Below are positions 37,801 through 51,219 of a DNA stretch of 64,000 nucleotides, piece by piece. A program made the position numbers and the translations under genes. The stretch comes from Gymnorhina tibicen (lineage: Eukaryota > Chordata > Aves > Passeriformes > Artamidae), in assembly GCA_013399875.1 (NCBI GenBank), contig VXAZ01002369.1:579459-643458 (forward strand), given 5' to 3'. Within the stretch, counting starts at the first letter, position 1. Each line of letters opens with the position of its first letter. Below the pieces are notes generated by a model that was given only the letters and a program-made list of their open reading frames with translations, had not been told where the DNA came from and ran no database searches.

Positions 37801-40800
37801 AGAGCAGCAAACAGCTACCTCTGCAAGCCAGAGATGACGATAACTTCGCTTAGAGGATATTACTGAGGCATACAGTGAAAATCTGGCATTTAAGCCAAAG
37901 GATGTGTGGGGATGTTCCTTTGTAGGCCCAGCCCCTAAAAGGGGCCCAGATGCTTTGGCCCGTCTTTAGAAACTACATCTCTGTACATCAGATACCTCTA
38001 AGTGAATAATGAATGCTTACTTCTGAATAAGTAATTTCTGAGCTTCTTTAATCAGCTGCTGCCAGCGGCTCCGAGACCAAAGAGCTTGCAGGTGGCAAGC
38101 ACAGCTGGGCCTGTCATGTTAATGTGATCAGTTTTGCATCTCTCTTTGGATGGAGCCACTTGATCTCCCCAGTTCTGGATGACTTGAGCAGCAGCTCCCT
38201 AACCACTGCTGACACTGGTCAAAGGCATCCATTTTACGTTTGAACCACAACTCACTCTGGTGAGTGATAAAATGAAGATTTTTCCCTGTGTCAAGAGCAA
38301 GAGCTCTGTCAGTAGCATTTCTATATCCCCTCAGCCACTGGAGGGTCCCGCTTGAGTGGGAGTCACCCTTCCAGCACTGGTGCCTCCAGCTGGGCAACCA
38401 AAACACATCTCCAGATCATCATGCACGCCACGCTGGAGATACTGGTCCAAGGTCTTCCATGGCTGTCTAGATAACAGGGACTTTGAGAGAGTTTCATATT
38501 ATAACAAATCAAGTTAATATTGCCTTGTAAATGCCCTTACACCCTAGCTAATGAGCGTTCTCATTGCAAGGCTTAATTCAGTTTTCACTCTACTTTTAGA
38601 GTTCAGCCTGAAAGCCTCTATTAAATTCTTGCTCTGGTAGTTCAACAGCAAGCCAGCAAAACCAAGGTAGTGTAAAGTTTTAGGTCAAATTGCATAGAGA
38701 GGGCAAGAACTGTTCTTCTGTAATCCACATAATAAATTCTAGTGGAAACACAGCATATTAGTCCTTGTCGGGATAATGGCTGCTGAAGAAATTCTGTGCT
38801 GGTCATTTTAAATAGAAGAGGAATCCAAATTCCTCACCAGCCTGCACTTATGCTGTATTATGTCAAGCTGCATTTATGTCCCACTGTTCCAACTATTCAA
38901 TTTTTAAAACAATGTTCTTCAGTGTAGTAGCCTACTCTATGTAAATATCAAAATGTTTAGTTGTTCCATTATATACAACATCTCTGTAAAGCAGCAGGTA
39001 CTTTATACAAACTCACAAGAGACGAAAAAACAGTTAAGTACCCCACAATACCAGTCACAATTTAAGCATCAGATTTCCAGTGAAACCTCAGCTAGCTCAC
39101 CAGCTCTCAGATACAAATCTACAGCTTTAAGAAATGGGTCAGTTTTCCCTGTGCTAAGATCTCATAGGATGCTGAATATTTAAGGATGCCTGAGGTAGCC
39201 AGCCAGCTGAGATGACCTTTCATCCTTAGGTGAAACCCTTGATCTTTGGCAGGGTTTGCACTAAGGGAACAGGGACTGAGCACATAAAAAAAAAATATAT
39301 GAGCCTCTGTTTATATACTGCTTTTTTTACAGCACAGTTCAACTCTGTCACCATCCACAATAACTTCTCCACTGTTTAGCTCAGTGGAATATTTATTTTG
39401 TTCTCCACTGCATGAAAGACTGTTTGAAGCCTGAATAGCTAATAAAACTTTGAGCCTTTAGTGAGCAACACTAAGTCGTTCCCTTAGGTATGTAAGCACA
39501 GGCAGAAAACATTCCTGTGTTTCAGGATGGAAATAAAGCTATTAAGGTACTTATAGCTATTGGCACCCTGTTTTCACCCAGGTTGTAGCAATGAGTATGC
39601 TGGACAGACAGCAAAATTAAATACGGCTTAAACCTACTTCCACCCTTATTTTTTCTACATCAATAAAATTAAGTAATGGACATTAGCTTTCCAAAATCAA
39701 AAGTAAAACACAACAGTGGGAGTTTAAATTTTGATCTGTGCTCTTACCAGTAATTTTAGGGAAAACGGCACTCTGTGTCTTGTCCCACTCCTATTTATTA
39801 GCAAAAGGTTATTCATTTGGCATCATTAGCAAAAAACCATACATGTTTTTTACCACTGGTCTACAGGCTTCTCCTTATAGTTCTGGCATCAAGTAGGGGG
39901 GGGGAAAAAAAGCACATTTTATTCATTTTATTCCACAAAGATTTAAACTCTGTCATGAAGTTTTGACTCTGCTGTTGAATATCATTATTTCATAGGACCC
40001 AGCACCTAAAGCTATTTACACCCAGAGGTGGCTGGTTTTCCTCCTAGGAAAGACACAGTATACGATATGTAAACAGAGGTATAGACTTTAACTTAGGACA
40101 AAGACAACCAGAAGGGATACAACTCGCATCCTTAGACATATTGCTGTTTTCGTCAGAGGGGGTGATAGCCTTGTGTGAGATACAATAAAGAACACAAAGT
40201 ATTAACTGGAACAGTAACCGAAGTCATTTTGTTTTCTATCTCTGCCACATACTGAGCACAACATGACTCCCTCAAATGGCTAACTTCTGCACACCGAGTC
40301 TAAATATTGCCACCCCGTGGTCTGACAGCACTGTCTGCCAGCCCTGCAAACAGGGAGACGAAACACTTCTAGGCTGGGCACTGTACATTCCAGTCCCCAC
40401 ATGCTGTTTCTATTCTACATCCAGTTTTGTTTTTTTCACAGACCCCTGCCAGCAAAAGAAATGGTTCCCTGATGACCCCACTTCCCTCTCTATACCTTTT
40501 TTTTTCCCAGATGCCGCAGTCTGACTTATCCCTCCTGCAGCCCAGCATGAAGACAGACACATTAAGCTGTAGAAGTCAGCAGCAAATACACATCCATAAT
40601 AAAACTTTCACTGCAACATCACACAGCGAGTGTAAATTCCCTTTTGAGGGGATGGACAGAAGAGGCAGGGAAAATCCTTCCAAAGCCTTATTCCTTGCCA
40701 TGCCAGCAAGATTTCCACTGGACTTTGTGTATGAAGCTGTTTCTACAACAAACACGTGGAGCCACACTTGTTTCTTTGTGATGGAGGAGGGAAGAATTAG

Positions 40801-41039
40801 CCACAGCTTTACATATCTGTTCTGATTGTACAGCCAGGCAAGTGCAAAGCAAGAGCAAACAGCAAGTGCAGACCTGCAAGGGCATATAGTTCAAAGACCT
40901 CTCTTCCTGTAAGTCTGCTGTCCCATGCCACAGTTAAAACATGCTTCCTGGAGAGGAGAACTGAAATGAAACTCAGCAAAGACAGATTTTATGCGCTTAG
41001 TTTTATAGAGAAGTCAGTCAAAGCAGCTGGTGGTATCCC

Positions 41040-41310
41040 AGACCTGGAAGGGACCACCAGGATTGGCTGGTGTAAACTACATAACACAAAGTCCTTAGTT
41101 AATGGCTGAGTGAATCAAAATACCTTTTCAAGGAGAAAACTTCCAATGTCTGCAAGGATGGAATCCACCATTTCATGAACTGCTCCAGTGACTGGCCTAC
41201 GGCAGCTTTCAGAGTGTTTTGCCCATTTTGATCTGTCTCTAGCAACACCTCCCTGGTGAGGGATGTTTTTTATACCTCAGCTTGCTAGACTGGGGAGTAT
41301 TATGAAACCC
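41040..41310 (-). mobile_element. Possible ancient CR1/L3-type relic
   Basis: The stretch has the spacing of an antisense CR1/L3 tail: CAGACCTGGAAGGGACCACC, then a block like the complement of the ORF2 C terminus (AACTTCCAATGTCTGCAAGG ATGGAATCCACC, with TGCTCCAGTG further on). Substitutions and gaps are heavy and no translation is convincing. It may be an older LINE layer than the other CR1 copies. A RepeatMasker run would decide. Confidence 0.4.
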
Positions 41311-44300
41311 ATATTTTCCATACAGCTTCTTACAGACAGTTTAAGCCTCTCTGTAGCTCTCCCTATTTGAGTGTCCTCCACAGGCTCCTTGCCTACCTCA
41401 AAGCCACAGGAGACCTGCCAGGAAGCCCCAGCTGGGCTGCTCCATCAGACACCATTAGAGCACAGCAGCAGCTGCCCCAAGGAGCCAGACCTGAGTTGCA
41501 GTCAGAGGGAGGCACTGGGCATCCTTCAGGGTTACTGTCATGTGCTTCAAAGAGCATGGGGTAATCTGCCCATTCTAACATTAGGTCATTTCCCAGCCTC
41601 TAGGAGATGTTGGCTTAACCACTGAAGTTAATTATCCTTCTGTACAGCTTGACAGTCTTTTAAAAGTTATAGATGTTATTACTGAAAACTCCAGATAGTC
41701 TCCATCTTTATACAGAGGTCTGATGTCTTAACTTTGCTTACTCTTGGCAATAACAGTATCCTGTGACAGATTAATGTGCCTGTTGTAAAACAGATGTTTT
41801 AGCACAGTGATGATATTGCCATCTATCTGTATCTCCTAGTGGACCATTATTCTTGTAGAGAGACTAGGCTGCACTAACAAAGCAATAGTTGTATTACTGA
41901 GAAGTGACATGTTAAAGGCTGCTGAGAAAGTCCGGAGAAGGGCAGCAGAGACCCCAGGGAGCACAAGAGAACAGATGCCAGAACTACAGGACACCCCAGG
42001 TGTTGATCACCAGCCACAAATGGCCAGCTACTGGTCACTGAGTAAATCCACTTCTGAGAGCAGGGTAGAACAAGTTCTAGGACAGAACTTGAAAATGTAG
42101 AGACTTGTGTTACAATTTATTGCAGTTGCTCAAGACTGGTAGCCTAGGCAAAGCTGCCTTCAGGTTACCTATGACTGCAATGAAAGCAACTGGCTGTGCA
42201 GGATGAATCTTTCGGAATAGAGCAATCTGTTATGCTGTTTTGATAGGGATGGATGATTTCTTAATTATTAAAGGGAAAAAGAATCATCCCTATTGCTCTT
42301 GCTTGTATTTTACTGCTCGTGTTTGGTCTGGTACCCACCCTTCCCCCTTGATGCTTTATTGTAATTCGAATAGAATAAAATACGGGAAAATTGCTTTTAA
42401 ATTATTTTTTAAACTCCTCTCTCTAAATGGTTGCCCCTTTGGTCTCCTGATAACAGAATGGGAGAACAGTTGTCTTCTTTTCTGTCTGCTATCATGGTCA
42501 CCCTTTCTTTTCTTTTGAAAGGAAGCAATTTTTAATTCATGACCAGATGCAGAGATTCCAGAACTCTAAAGGATAATCAAGCTGAACAAAAATCAAAAGA
42601 ACCTTTAAACTCAAACTGTTTATTCCAAATTATGTATCTTTTCCTGAACACACTCCACTTCTTAAACATCCTGTGGAGGTAGAATGGCCAGTCCAATTCC
42701 AGAACAACCTAGATCTCATCTGGATCTGATCCCACCACTGATTCCTTTAAGAGCATGGGAATGCATCTTTACTGCTGACTGCCTTCTACAATGAGATTCC
42801 TAGCATTTTATTCATTGTCCTGGCACTCTGAGTTCTCTGTATAAATGTCTAGGTTCCTTCTGGGGTGACAGATATGACTTACAGCCCATTAAACTGTTTA
42901 ATAAATTTCTAATAAGGTCGAGTTTTGCCACACGGGGTTTATTCCTTCACCTCACAGCTGGAGCAGCAAAGGCTGTGGTGGGAGGGAAGGCAAGAGCTGA
43001 ACTCTGCCATCTTTCCACAGAGAGGCAGGAAAGCTAAAGCTCAGGAAACAGAACGATCTTGACACAGTATTTCTTGTAGCTGCAGTGAGCAGGGGGACTG
43101 AAGACACCTACTCACCATGGAAGAGAAATAGTGACCCAGGAAGCAACTGTTATTAATAACCTAATAGAAAAAGGAAGTCTTCAGAAAAGCTCCCTTGTAT
43201 TCTCCCCAAGATTTCTTATGGATAAATGGCTTTTCCAAAGTCCTCAACTGGCTGCTCATAAGCAGAACTCATGCTGAAAAGAAATACGGTCTCTTGCCAA
43301 TCCTGTGCTAATTAAGCCTGTTTATGTTCTGCTTGAATGGATGACAGCATGTCTTCCTGGGAATCCAGCAAACCTGGGAAGCAACTGCAGGTACCTGAAT
43401 TTTGTTTTGGCCTCGCTGTGCTACTCCTGCTGTTTGGGGTAAAAGCCCGGTAACACTGATATAAACTTCACCTGAACGATGGGCGCTCCTGTGCCCCTGT
43501 TGAAATTTGGCAGAAGTAGGGTGCCTTTTTCAAGGTGGGAATGCACCACTGTCGTTTCAGTAAGGTTCCTTGACAACCCAAACCAGGCCTTGGAGATTCA
43601 AAAGTATTTGACAGAATGTTTCTGCCCCTTTGGGGAATCTTCTGCCATAGCCATCAAAATGCAGTGAGGCACCCTGGGAAAATTGATGGGAAAGCTCTTG
43701 ACAGCCTTCCTTCCTGTGATTTCTAGTCCAAATGTGTTCCCTCAGGAGGCTGGGACTCTGTAAATTAGACATCTGACTTACAGCTTCAAAGCACATCTCT
43801 TTATCCATCTTCTTATTTCTTCTTAAGAACAGTAAAAAGTGGAAGGAAAGGAAGCGTAATTTTTTTGCTACTGCCATATAAATACAAATCCTTCAAAACC
43901 TTGGTTTTTTAGAGTTCCAAAAGCTGATCCACTACTTGAATAGCTCTGCAGAAGTCAGTGTGAAGGTGGAGATTTTGAAAGGAGGCTTCCAGAATTTTTT
44001 TTTTGCCAAGGCTTCCAAAATGTAAGACACCTTTCTCTGTTTGAACCTCTCAGCCAGATGACATGAATAACCATTTCATTAACCTTTAATCACTAATAGG
44101 AAACCTGTTTAGCTTTTTCTGTTTTTCAAATGAGGGTTCAAATTAAACAGTTACGAAAAAAAAGGTCTTTGGTTTGAAAGATCCTTCCTTCCTCCTTCTC
44201 CCTTCCCCACAGAGCCCAAATGCTGCAAAACATGGAGGTTTTCAGACAAATGGCCAGGCTTTTATCCAGGAGAGGTTAATATGGAACATATGCATAAAAA

Positions 44301-45132
44301 ATTATGTTACACGGTCTGGCAAAATCCTGGGTTTATGTTACAGCCTGCCCTATACTTCAGCACCAGTATTAACTTTGGCTTAGCAGGTTTTGGTGCTAAC
44401 CTCACATCTTTTTCAATAAGACAGTCTGCAATGACATAATAAAGGATAAAACAGAATCTTGAACTTGAATGTCAAAAAGGTTTCCCTATGCTGCAAAATC
44501 AAACCCTCAGAAATCCAGCTGCTGGCTTGTGGGACAATTTCGTGCAACTGCCCCCAGCCAAAATCTTCCTGATGCCTACAAAACTGGCCTAAGTTGCTCC
44601 TGTAAGTGATTTTCAATGAGGAAAGCAAAAGGAGGATAGGAGTAGGAGACATTATTGTCCTCAAAGTCCACCACCTGCAGAGGCTCCTGCAGTTCACACA
44701 GAAGATGAGAAATTGACATCACAAAGCTGCTGAGAGTAGAGCTCTGAGCGGCCTCGGGAGAGGCCAAACCTGCAGTGGCACTCAGCAGTCTGGGTTAGCC
44801 CAGCTCCAGGCACTGGAGGCAGGGCAGCAGTGCACAGCTGATGACCCAGCAGAGTACTTGAGCTGGGGCAGCTTTCAGCATGTCCCCCTCCTCTCTGCAA
44901 CCTTTACGTCCCAGGTGAAACCTTGTGCAGTGGCTTTCCAGTCTTGCCAAGTTTTTCCCAAGCCTCCTCTGCAAACTGACTGAGATCTAAAGGAAAATGA
45001 ACAAGTTGCAGTGCAGCTGGGTGGGTATGTCCCTGCACAGTCTTACCACATTTATCACTGTGGTATCTCAGCTGCAGTCCTAATCCTTTTAAAATTTTTG
45101 TTCATAAACCCAGATCTTAGGATGCGCATATT

Positions 45133-45170
45133 AAAAAGCAAACAAACAAAAACAAACAAACAAACCCCCC
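45133..45170. repeat. (CAAA)n microsatellite
   Basis: CAAACAAACAAAAACAAACA and more of the same, ending in a C6 run. Confidence 0.92.
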
Positions 45171-46024
45171 AAGCCTGCTGGACTGGAACAAAATAAATCC
45201 CAGGTCTTCTGAATGTCAGAATAGCCTGTGATTTCAGAGTTTAATGATCCCATTTTGGTGATATAAAATCTGCTTCAAAAAACATACCTAAACAATTCCC
45301 CAGAGTTTAATATACAGGTTCAAATTAACAGCTAGTTAATACTTGTCTCAGGTTAGCAAAGACAGAAATTAATTTGTGGATACATGACAAATAAGCTTTC
45401 AAAAACATTTAAAAAGCAGAGGTGAGCATGCTCCAGGTGCCAAGACGCATGCCAAGTATGGTGTGGTCTCAGATTTTACTGGTATAATAGTCCATAGAGT
45501 CAATACAAATATTTTAAACTAGTGAGAGTACTTATTGCAACTCATGTTTTTTGTGAAAAAGTATCCCAGGATGAAGATGATTGTTAGCATTCATCTTGTG
45601 CCCACCCAACAATAATTCCAGCCTCTGTTATTGCAAAACCAGAAGCCTGGGAGCTGAAACAGAAAAAAGACGAGAGATGAAATGTGCATTAAAGGCCCTT
45701 CAAGTCCATTTTATTTCTGTGACTCACAGATGTATGATTACTGCTTGGTTTCTCTGCCCAGGAGGCAGGCACTTTATGTATGACTACTTTGTATATGGAA
45801 AATTCAGAATGGTATCTTATACCCCTGGATTTAAATTCAGTAAAAATATTCCTGTAATGTACACTAGCCGGTAACAAACACAAAGCCAGATTCTTTCCAC
45901 GGGCTCTGAGAAATGAAGAGTCTAATATGCATTACATTATTTATTAGGATGGCATTATATCATTTTTTGTTCCTCCCATATAAATATTACAATAGAGAGT
46001 TTTACAAAGCTGCCTTATAACACC

Positions 46025-46097
46025 TTTTTTTTTTTTTTTTTTTTGCAAAGGAAAAGCAACTCCTGCCTTGGGAATTAAAAAAAAAAAACAAACAAAA
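46025..46097. repeat. Facing poly(T) and poly(A) tracts
   Basis: A run of twenty T (46,025-46,044) is followed 32 bp later by a run of twelve A continuing into CAAACAAAAAA. The two tracts could fold back on each other. Another A-run lies at about 46,190-46,204. Confidence 0.9.
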
Positions 46098-47389
46098 AAT
46101 TTTATAAGACAATACCCAGACACTGCAGCATGAAGACATGTCCTGGATAAATGGAGCCTCCATCAGCAAAAAAGGAAATTCCTATGCATTAAAAAAAAAA
46201 AAAACAACTAAGCAATATTAGCTACAGATGAATGCTGCACCCATTTTGCCAAGCAGCTGAAGGTCAGAAGTCCAGCCCAGTAGCAGCACTTAACTCTAAT
46301 GGATACTATTTGTCTCACGCAAGGGTGGTGTCATTCCTCCCAAGAAAGAAACCCATGCTGGGAAAGTCAGTGCATGCAGTGGAGTCTTGCCTAAACCACT
46401 TCCATTTAAATGCACATTGTATGCAGGCACAATTCTGCTCAGCTGGCTGCCCTTAACTGCAGTATCCATGATGTGCAGAGCTGGCATCCAGGATTGCCCC
46501 TAGAACGCAGCTCAAGCAGTGGGATCATCTTTGAGGCAGCTAAAGTCGTTCCTCAACCCAATAGACCTAAAGTTTCCTTTCAGGTTTATCCTCTTCGAGT
46601 GGTTCCTAAGCTACCCACGCCCCATGTAAACACGTAAGATCAAACACTGACCCTTTTCTCTCCAGAAGCCTGAAATACACGTATTATACTCCAAACTTTC
46701 AACATTTCTCTCCTTCTCCCTTTCTGAACATCAGGAAGCCACAAGGGGTCAGTTAGCTGTGTCTGAAGTAAAGTGTGCTCCTAAGTGTATGAGGCTGTAT
46801 GTTCATGCCTCCCTCTACCACTCTTAAAAAGATGCCTTTTCAGGCATGCAAAAGAAAAAAACAGGTTACTTTTCATCATGATCTAACAGATTGCACGTGG
46901 GAACTTATAATCCTAGGAACTAGACACACAGAGGTGTTTTAGTTGTAAGTACACTGATCAGCCATATCAGGGCAAGTAAAAATTTCTGCCTGCCTCCCAG
47001 CTGTCCTTTGCGATGAAGCCCGAAAAAATGGCCTTTTCAGCCAAGTTTTCATGTGAGAGGAATTTTTATCTCAAGATCTTTTTTAATCTATATAATTTTC
47101 ACCTCAGTAAATTGTTTTTGCCATGCTCTACGATTACATTCTCATCCATAGAAAAAATATCCAAACACCTATGTCCTAACTTTTCCTTACTTTCTTGCGA
47201 TTTCACCTCCTGAGCATGCCCACCACTATCATCACTTAGGAAAACCCAAACGTATTTTAGGCAAATGTTTACTAATATCTTGTTCACAGTTTTTCAAGAA
47301 GAAGTTTTCCAACTAATTCTATTCTTCATTCACATCCTTGTACACAGCTACAAAGAAAACCACAACTGAAACAAGTAGCAACATCTTAC

Positions 47390-47867
47390 CAAGGTCCCCC
47401 AATATAAAAAGGATGTGAATGTGCTGGAGTGAGCCCAGAGAAGGATCACAAAGATAATCCAAGGGCTGGAGCACTGTTTCTGTGAAGACAGGCTGAGTGA
47501 GTGGGGGTCCTTCAGCCTGGAGAAGAAAAGGGTCCATGGAGACTTTATAAAGAGAGCCTACAAGAACACTGGAGAGGGACTTCTTACAAGAGCATGTAGT
47601 GATGGGGGTGATGCCTTTAAATGGAAAGAAGGTAGGTTTAGATTACATATTAGGAAGAAATTCTTTACTGTGAGGGTGGTGAGACACTGGAACAGGATGT
47701 CCAGAGAAGCTGTGGATGCCCAATCTCTGGAAGTGTTCAAGGCCATGTTGGATGGGGCTCTGAGCAACCTGGTCTAGTGAAAGGTGTCCCTGACCGTAAC
47801 AGGGGGTTGGAACTAGATGATCTTTAAGGTCCCTTCCAACCCAAACCTTTCTATGATCCTATGACAT
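47390..47867 (+). mobile_element. CR1 LINE 3' end, plus strand
   Basis: This is a sense-orientation CR1 tail of about 480 bp. The translated strand has NVLE-AQRRITKIIQGLEHC, then FSLEKKRVHGDF and RKKFFTVRVVRHWNRMS, followed by SLEVFKAMLDGALSNLV and a stop; these are the C-terminal ORF2 blocks. It ends with the canonical avian 3' end: GGTTGGAACTAGATGATC, GGTCCCTTCCAACCCAAACC and CTATGATCCTATGAC. It belongs to a different CR1 subfamily from the copies at 21 and 26 kb, judging by the C-terminal wording. One stop interrupts the frame. The 5' limit near 47,390 is approximate. Confidence 0.93.
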
Positions 47868-49055
47868 TTCATTGTAAGGGAGGAAGAAATAGAAGTCTCT
47901 CTTCTCCTCTCTTGTATATGCAAGCAAGCATTAACTTAGAGATCCAGTAGTAAATACAGGAACATGAGCCACCTGAGTACATCTTTGAGAAGGAATCATG
48001 GTCTTACATGTTAAAATATCAATTCTGAAGGAAATAAGATGAAGTTCTGGTAGCATCGTGTCCTAGCAACAGAATTTTGCACAGCGAATGCAATGCAGTG
48101 GATGGGAGCATTTGCAAAAGGGGGTCCTTAGGTCCAACAGTTTCATTACTGCAAGATATAAAATTATTTCATGATAGCTTAGGTTCAACTGTTCACTAAT
48201 AAGTTGAATTAGTTATATATTCACATGACTTTCAGAACTACAGTATCCAGCCATTCTTAATTACCTAGAGTTCACTGCTTTTCTAATTTATGTTAGCATA
48301 GATAGTCTTTCTGCAAATTTTTGGTTATAACTTGCACATTTATTTTTGACTGGAGTGAAACTGTAAAATGTGTGAGTACTCAGAAATCCATACATTTCTA
48401 AAGCTCCTTGAGTTTGCTGAATTATTGTAATTCCTGGATGTCATAGAACACATACATTATTTTAATTTATACCTCAGCTCTTTCTTCAGAAAAAAACCAG
48501 AATTCTTACTGTATTTTGAAAGCCAGACAAAAATAAAAGAAGCTAAGCTAGAATCCTCTAAACCAGAGAGCCAAGAAACCACAGAAATAAGTTTGTTGCA
48601 CCACTGCACACTATTTATCTTTGAAAATTGTAGGACAATGAAGTAAGAAAAGTTCATTGTATAAAAATAATAATGTATAGAAAATTCAACAAAGTATATC
48701 AAAGTAATGTGAACGAATAAAAAATTTGAGGCGAGGAAAGGGGGTGTGACTCATCTGTATACTATGAGACAAAGCTTAAAGCGTGCAATCTTCTTGGGTC
48801 AGCAGCAAAGAAAGATGCTGAGGCCTCAGGCACCCCAGGCCAGAAGCTGCCTGACCTTCTCACCTGCAGGCAGTGTGCAGCCAAGGGAATCCCACCCAGC
48901 GTGAGGGGCTACCCAGCACTGAGGTCAGAGCGCTTTGTGCCACAGGACCACACACGCCTCTTGAGGAAAATACCTCAGATACACCTTGCTGCCTGCATTC
49001 CATTTATAGAATAAAATACTCCATGCGGATAAAACCTTTCTCAAGGTCAATAGGA

Positions 49056-49094
49056 GATATAGATCCATAGATACAGATAGATATATATATATAC
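49056..49094. repeat. GATA/TA microsatellite
   Basis: Imperfect GATA and GATAC units lead into (AT)n up to about 49,094. Confidence 0.85.
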
Positions 49095-49364
49095 CATGCA
49101 CAGAGCCTAGCACGTATGTATAGCTATATGCGTATGTGTTGAAAAAGAATTTTCATGTTTATCTTTTTCTTTCAGGTGGATTGTTTTGGGGGGTTTTGTG
49201 GTACGATTTTAGGTATCCAAGTAATTAAACTACTTTTATCACAGGGTCTTCATCTCACAACAGCAGGAAAGGCAAATGTGCAGATTTTTTTGGAGTTGTT
49301 CCACAGCTGTAAAATGTTCTCAGTTCCTAAAAAATAGCTAGTAATATCTTATAGTTGTTGAAAA

Positions 49365-49393
49365 TTAATTAACTATTTAATTTAGTTAATTAA
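49365..49393. repeat. Perfect 10-bp hairpin in A+T-rich DNA
   Basis: TTAATTAACT is separated by nine bases from its exact reverse complement AGTTAATTAA. The TTAATTAA cores are also homeodomain-type sites. It is probably a simple A+T palindrome. Confidence 0.8.
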
Positions 49394-51187
49394 CTGAATG
49401 AATCAATGACTATGTAGAGTATGTCATAAGAAAAATTCTGAAAAAACTCTTACTTTGAGATTAAACCATTTTTGCTTAGTCATGTAGATTTAATGTGGTG
49501 CAGACCTGAAAAAATATTATATCTAATCATACTTGCAGTGCCACAGAAGCAGTGGGGAATTTGAGAATATGACTGGTAAGTGGCTAGATAGTAGGCTAAT
49601 AGATATCCATAGTTCACCAAAGGTCTAACAAGGGCTACACAATATAAGTCTGCTACTGTAAGAGGAAAATAATCAGAGACAGCATTTAGAGCTGCACCAT
49701 CTCTAAAGAATGCCTAATGCTGCCAGCTGCAGGAGCCTGAGTTCATGCTCAGTGGATAAGTTAATTAACCAATTTAATACATCATGATGGACACACTAGG
49801 GAAGATAATCACTGAGAGGAGGTTGAGGTGAAAGTGTCTGAGGGCCTGGCACAGTGCTTATAAAGAAGAGCTGCAGTGCTAGATTTGGGATGCCTGGGCT
49901 CTGCCTGGTGAGGCCCCAGATGGGCTGCTTTGTCCTGGGTACGCAGCTTGGCATCTCTGACCTAACACATTACCTGGGTTAGAAATGCCCTGCTGGGCCC
50001 TGAGCCTGAGCAAGGCAGTGGGGCGGATCCCAAAAACGAGGAAAACAGACTGGAAATAGGCAGCAGTGGTGAGCAGTTGTCATTGCAGGAAGGAGTTGCC
50101 TCAGCCAGGTGAGGCCCATGGAAGCCTGCAGATACAGAGCAACCAGAAGTATCCCTTGAAACACGGTGCACAGACATTGCCAGGCATAGTAAACAACCTG
50201 TGTGTGTAACAACCATGCAGAAAATCCTCCAAAACCTCCTACCTCCTGTACATCTGCCATTATTTTAGCTGTTGGAGAAAGATGCCATCAACAGCCAAAA
50301 TACTATACAAGGAAAAAAAAATGTACAAAAACTAGATATGAGGTGGCAGAACAGCAGCCATAAACTCTCTTCCAGAAATCCATGGTTTCTCAGCCCCAAC
50401 AATCATCACCTGATCCAGTTCAAACCAGTTGAAAACTGAGATGCTGATCTGGCTGTAGAAAGAAATTTCCTGACCTAGAAAGAAATTAGAAGAGGTGACT
50501 GACTTGCATTCATTTGGAAACAACAGACTGAATGCCAACTGAAAGAAGACAATAAGTAATGCTGTGAATATTACTTTCATTACAGAAAATAATAAAGAAG
50601 TAGACAATAAAACATTCACAGGTCTAAATTCCGAAGAAAGGAGAGCAAGAGGCTGCCAAAGGAGGGTGGCAAAGGTTAAAATGTTTTGAGGAGTAAGAAA
50701 TTAGCACATCTATAAACGTGACCTATTGCAAAAAACAGGTATTGCAGATGTCATTTTTTTTTGAACCACAGTCAATCTTAAGCAGCACGTGTGAAGAAAC
50801 CACAGACATAAATATTCACACAGCCACAGTGCCTGAATTTCTGTCTTATCAGGGAGTAACCCTGCTTTGAACTGCACACATTTAGCAGAGGCATATAACA
50901 ACTGAACAGCGCTGCAGATCAGTCATGGATACAGACACATCTTTCTTCCATGGTTTCGCAGTTATAGAAAAAAAATTGTCTCCTGCAGTTGCTTAATGAT
51001 AAGGCTTCCTAAACTGTTAAATCTCTGAGAGAGAGTAAACTGTAGGCTTAAACACGCTCCAGAAAAATAATTAACAGTTTTTTTAAGATTATTTTGTTTT
51101 CTTTCTCAGCTTTTGTTGCAGATTTTCTGAAGATTTCTAGATTTCTTGTCAAAAGGATAAAATCCTTTGCCAGATGGAAGAGATATT

Positions 51188-51219
51188 TAAGCTTAAAATA
51201 TTCAATAATATTAAGCTTA
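51188..51219. repeat. A+T-rich near-palindrome
   Basis: TAAGCTTAAAATATT and AATATTAAGCTTA flank a four-base loop and pair along 13 positions with a two-base bulge, giving a cruciform-capable hairpin. No function is suggested by its neighbours. Confidence 0.7.

Larger units (their letters stand above)
27301..41039. other. Long featureless stretch, no gene seen
   Basis: Small duplications, one inverted repeat, an A-rich tract and a possible MIR are listed separately. Otherwise about 13.7 kb contain no recognised coding sequence, RNA gene or complete mobile element. Positions 30,800-32,700 are strongly A+T-rich. Confidence 0.6.
41311..47389. other. No gene seen
   Basis: The sequence is unique-looking with a (CAAA)n run and facing poly(T)/poly(A) tracts. 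No frame carries a recognisable domain. Confidence 0.6.

Noticed and set aside
47558..47767. 69-codon minus-strand ORF
   Set aside because: It is the antisense of the plus-strand CR1 tail.
48780..49000. G+C-richer block that might be an LTR or exon
   Set aside because: No terminal inverted repeats, polyadenylation arrangement, splice pattern or protein similarity could be shown.
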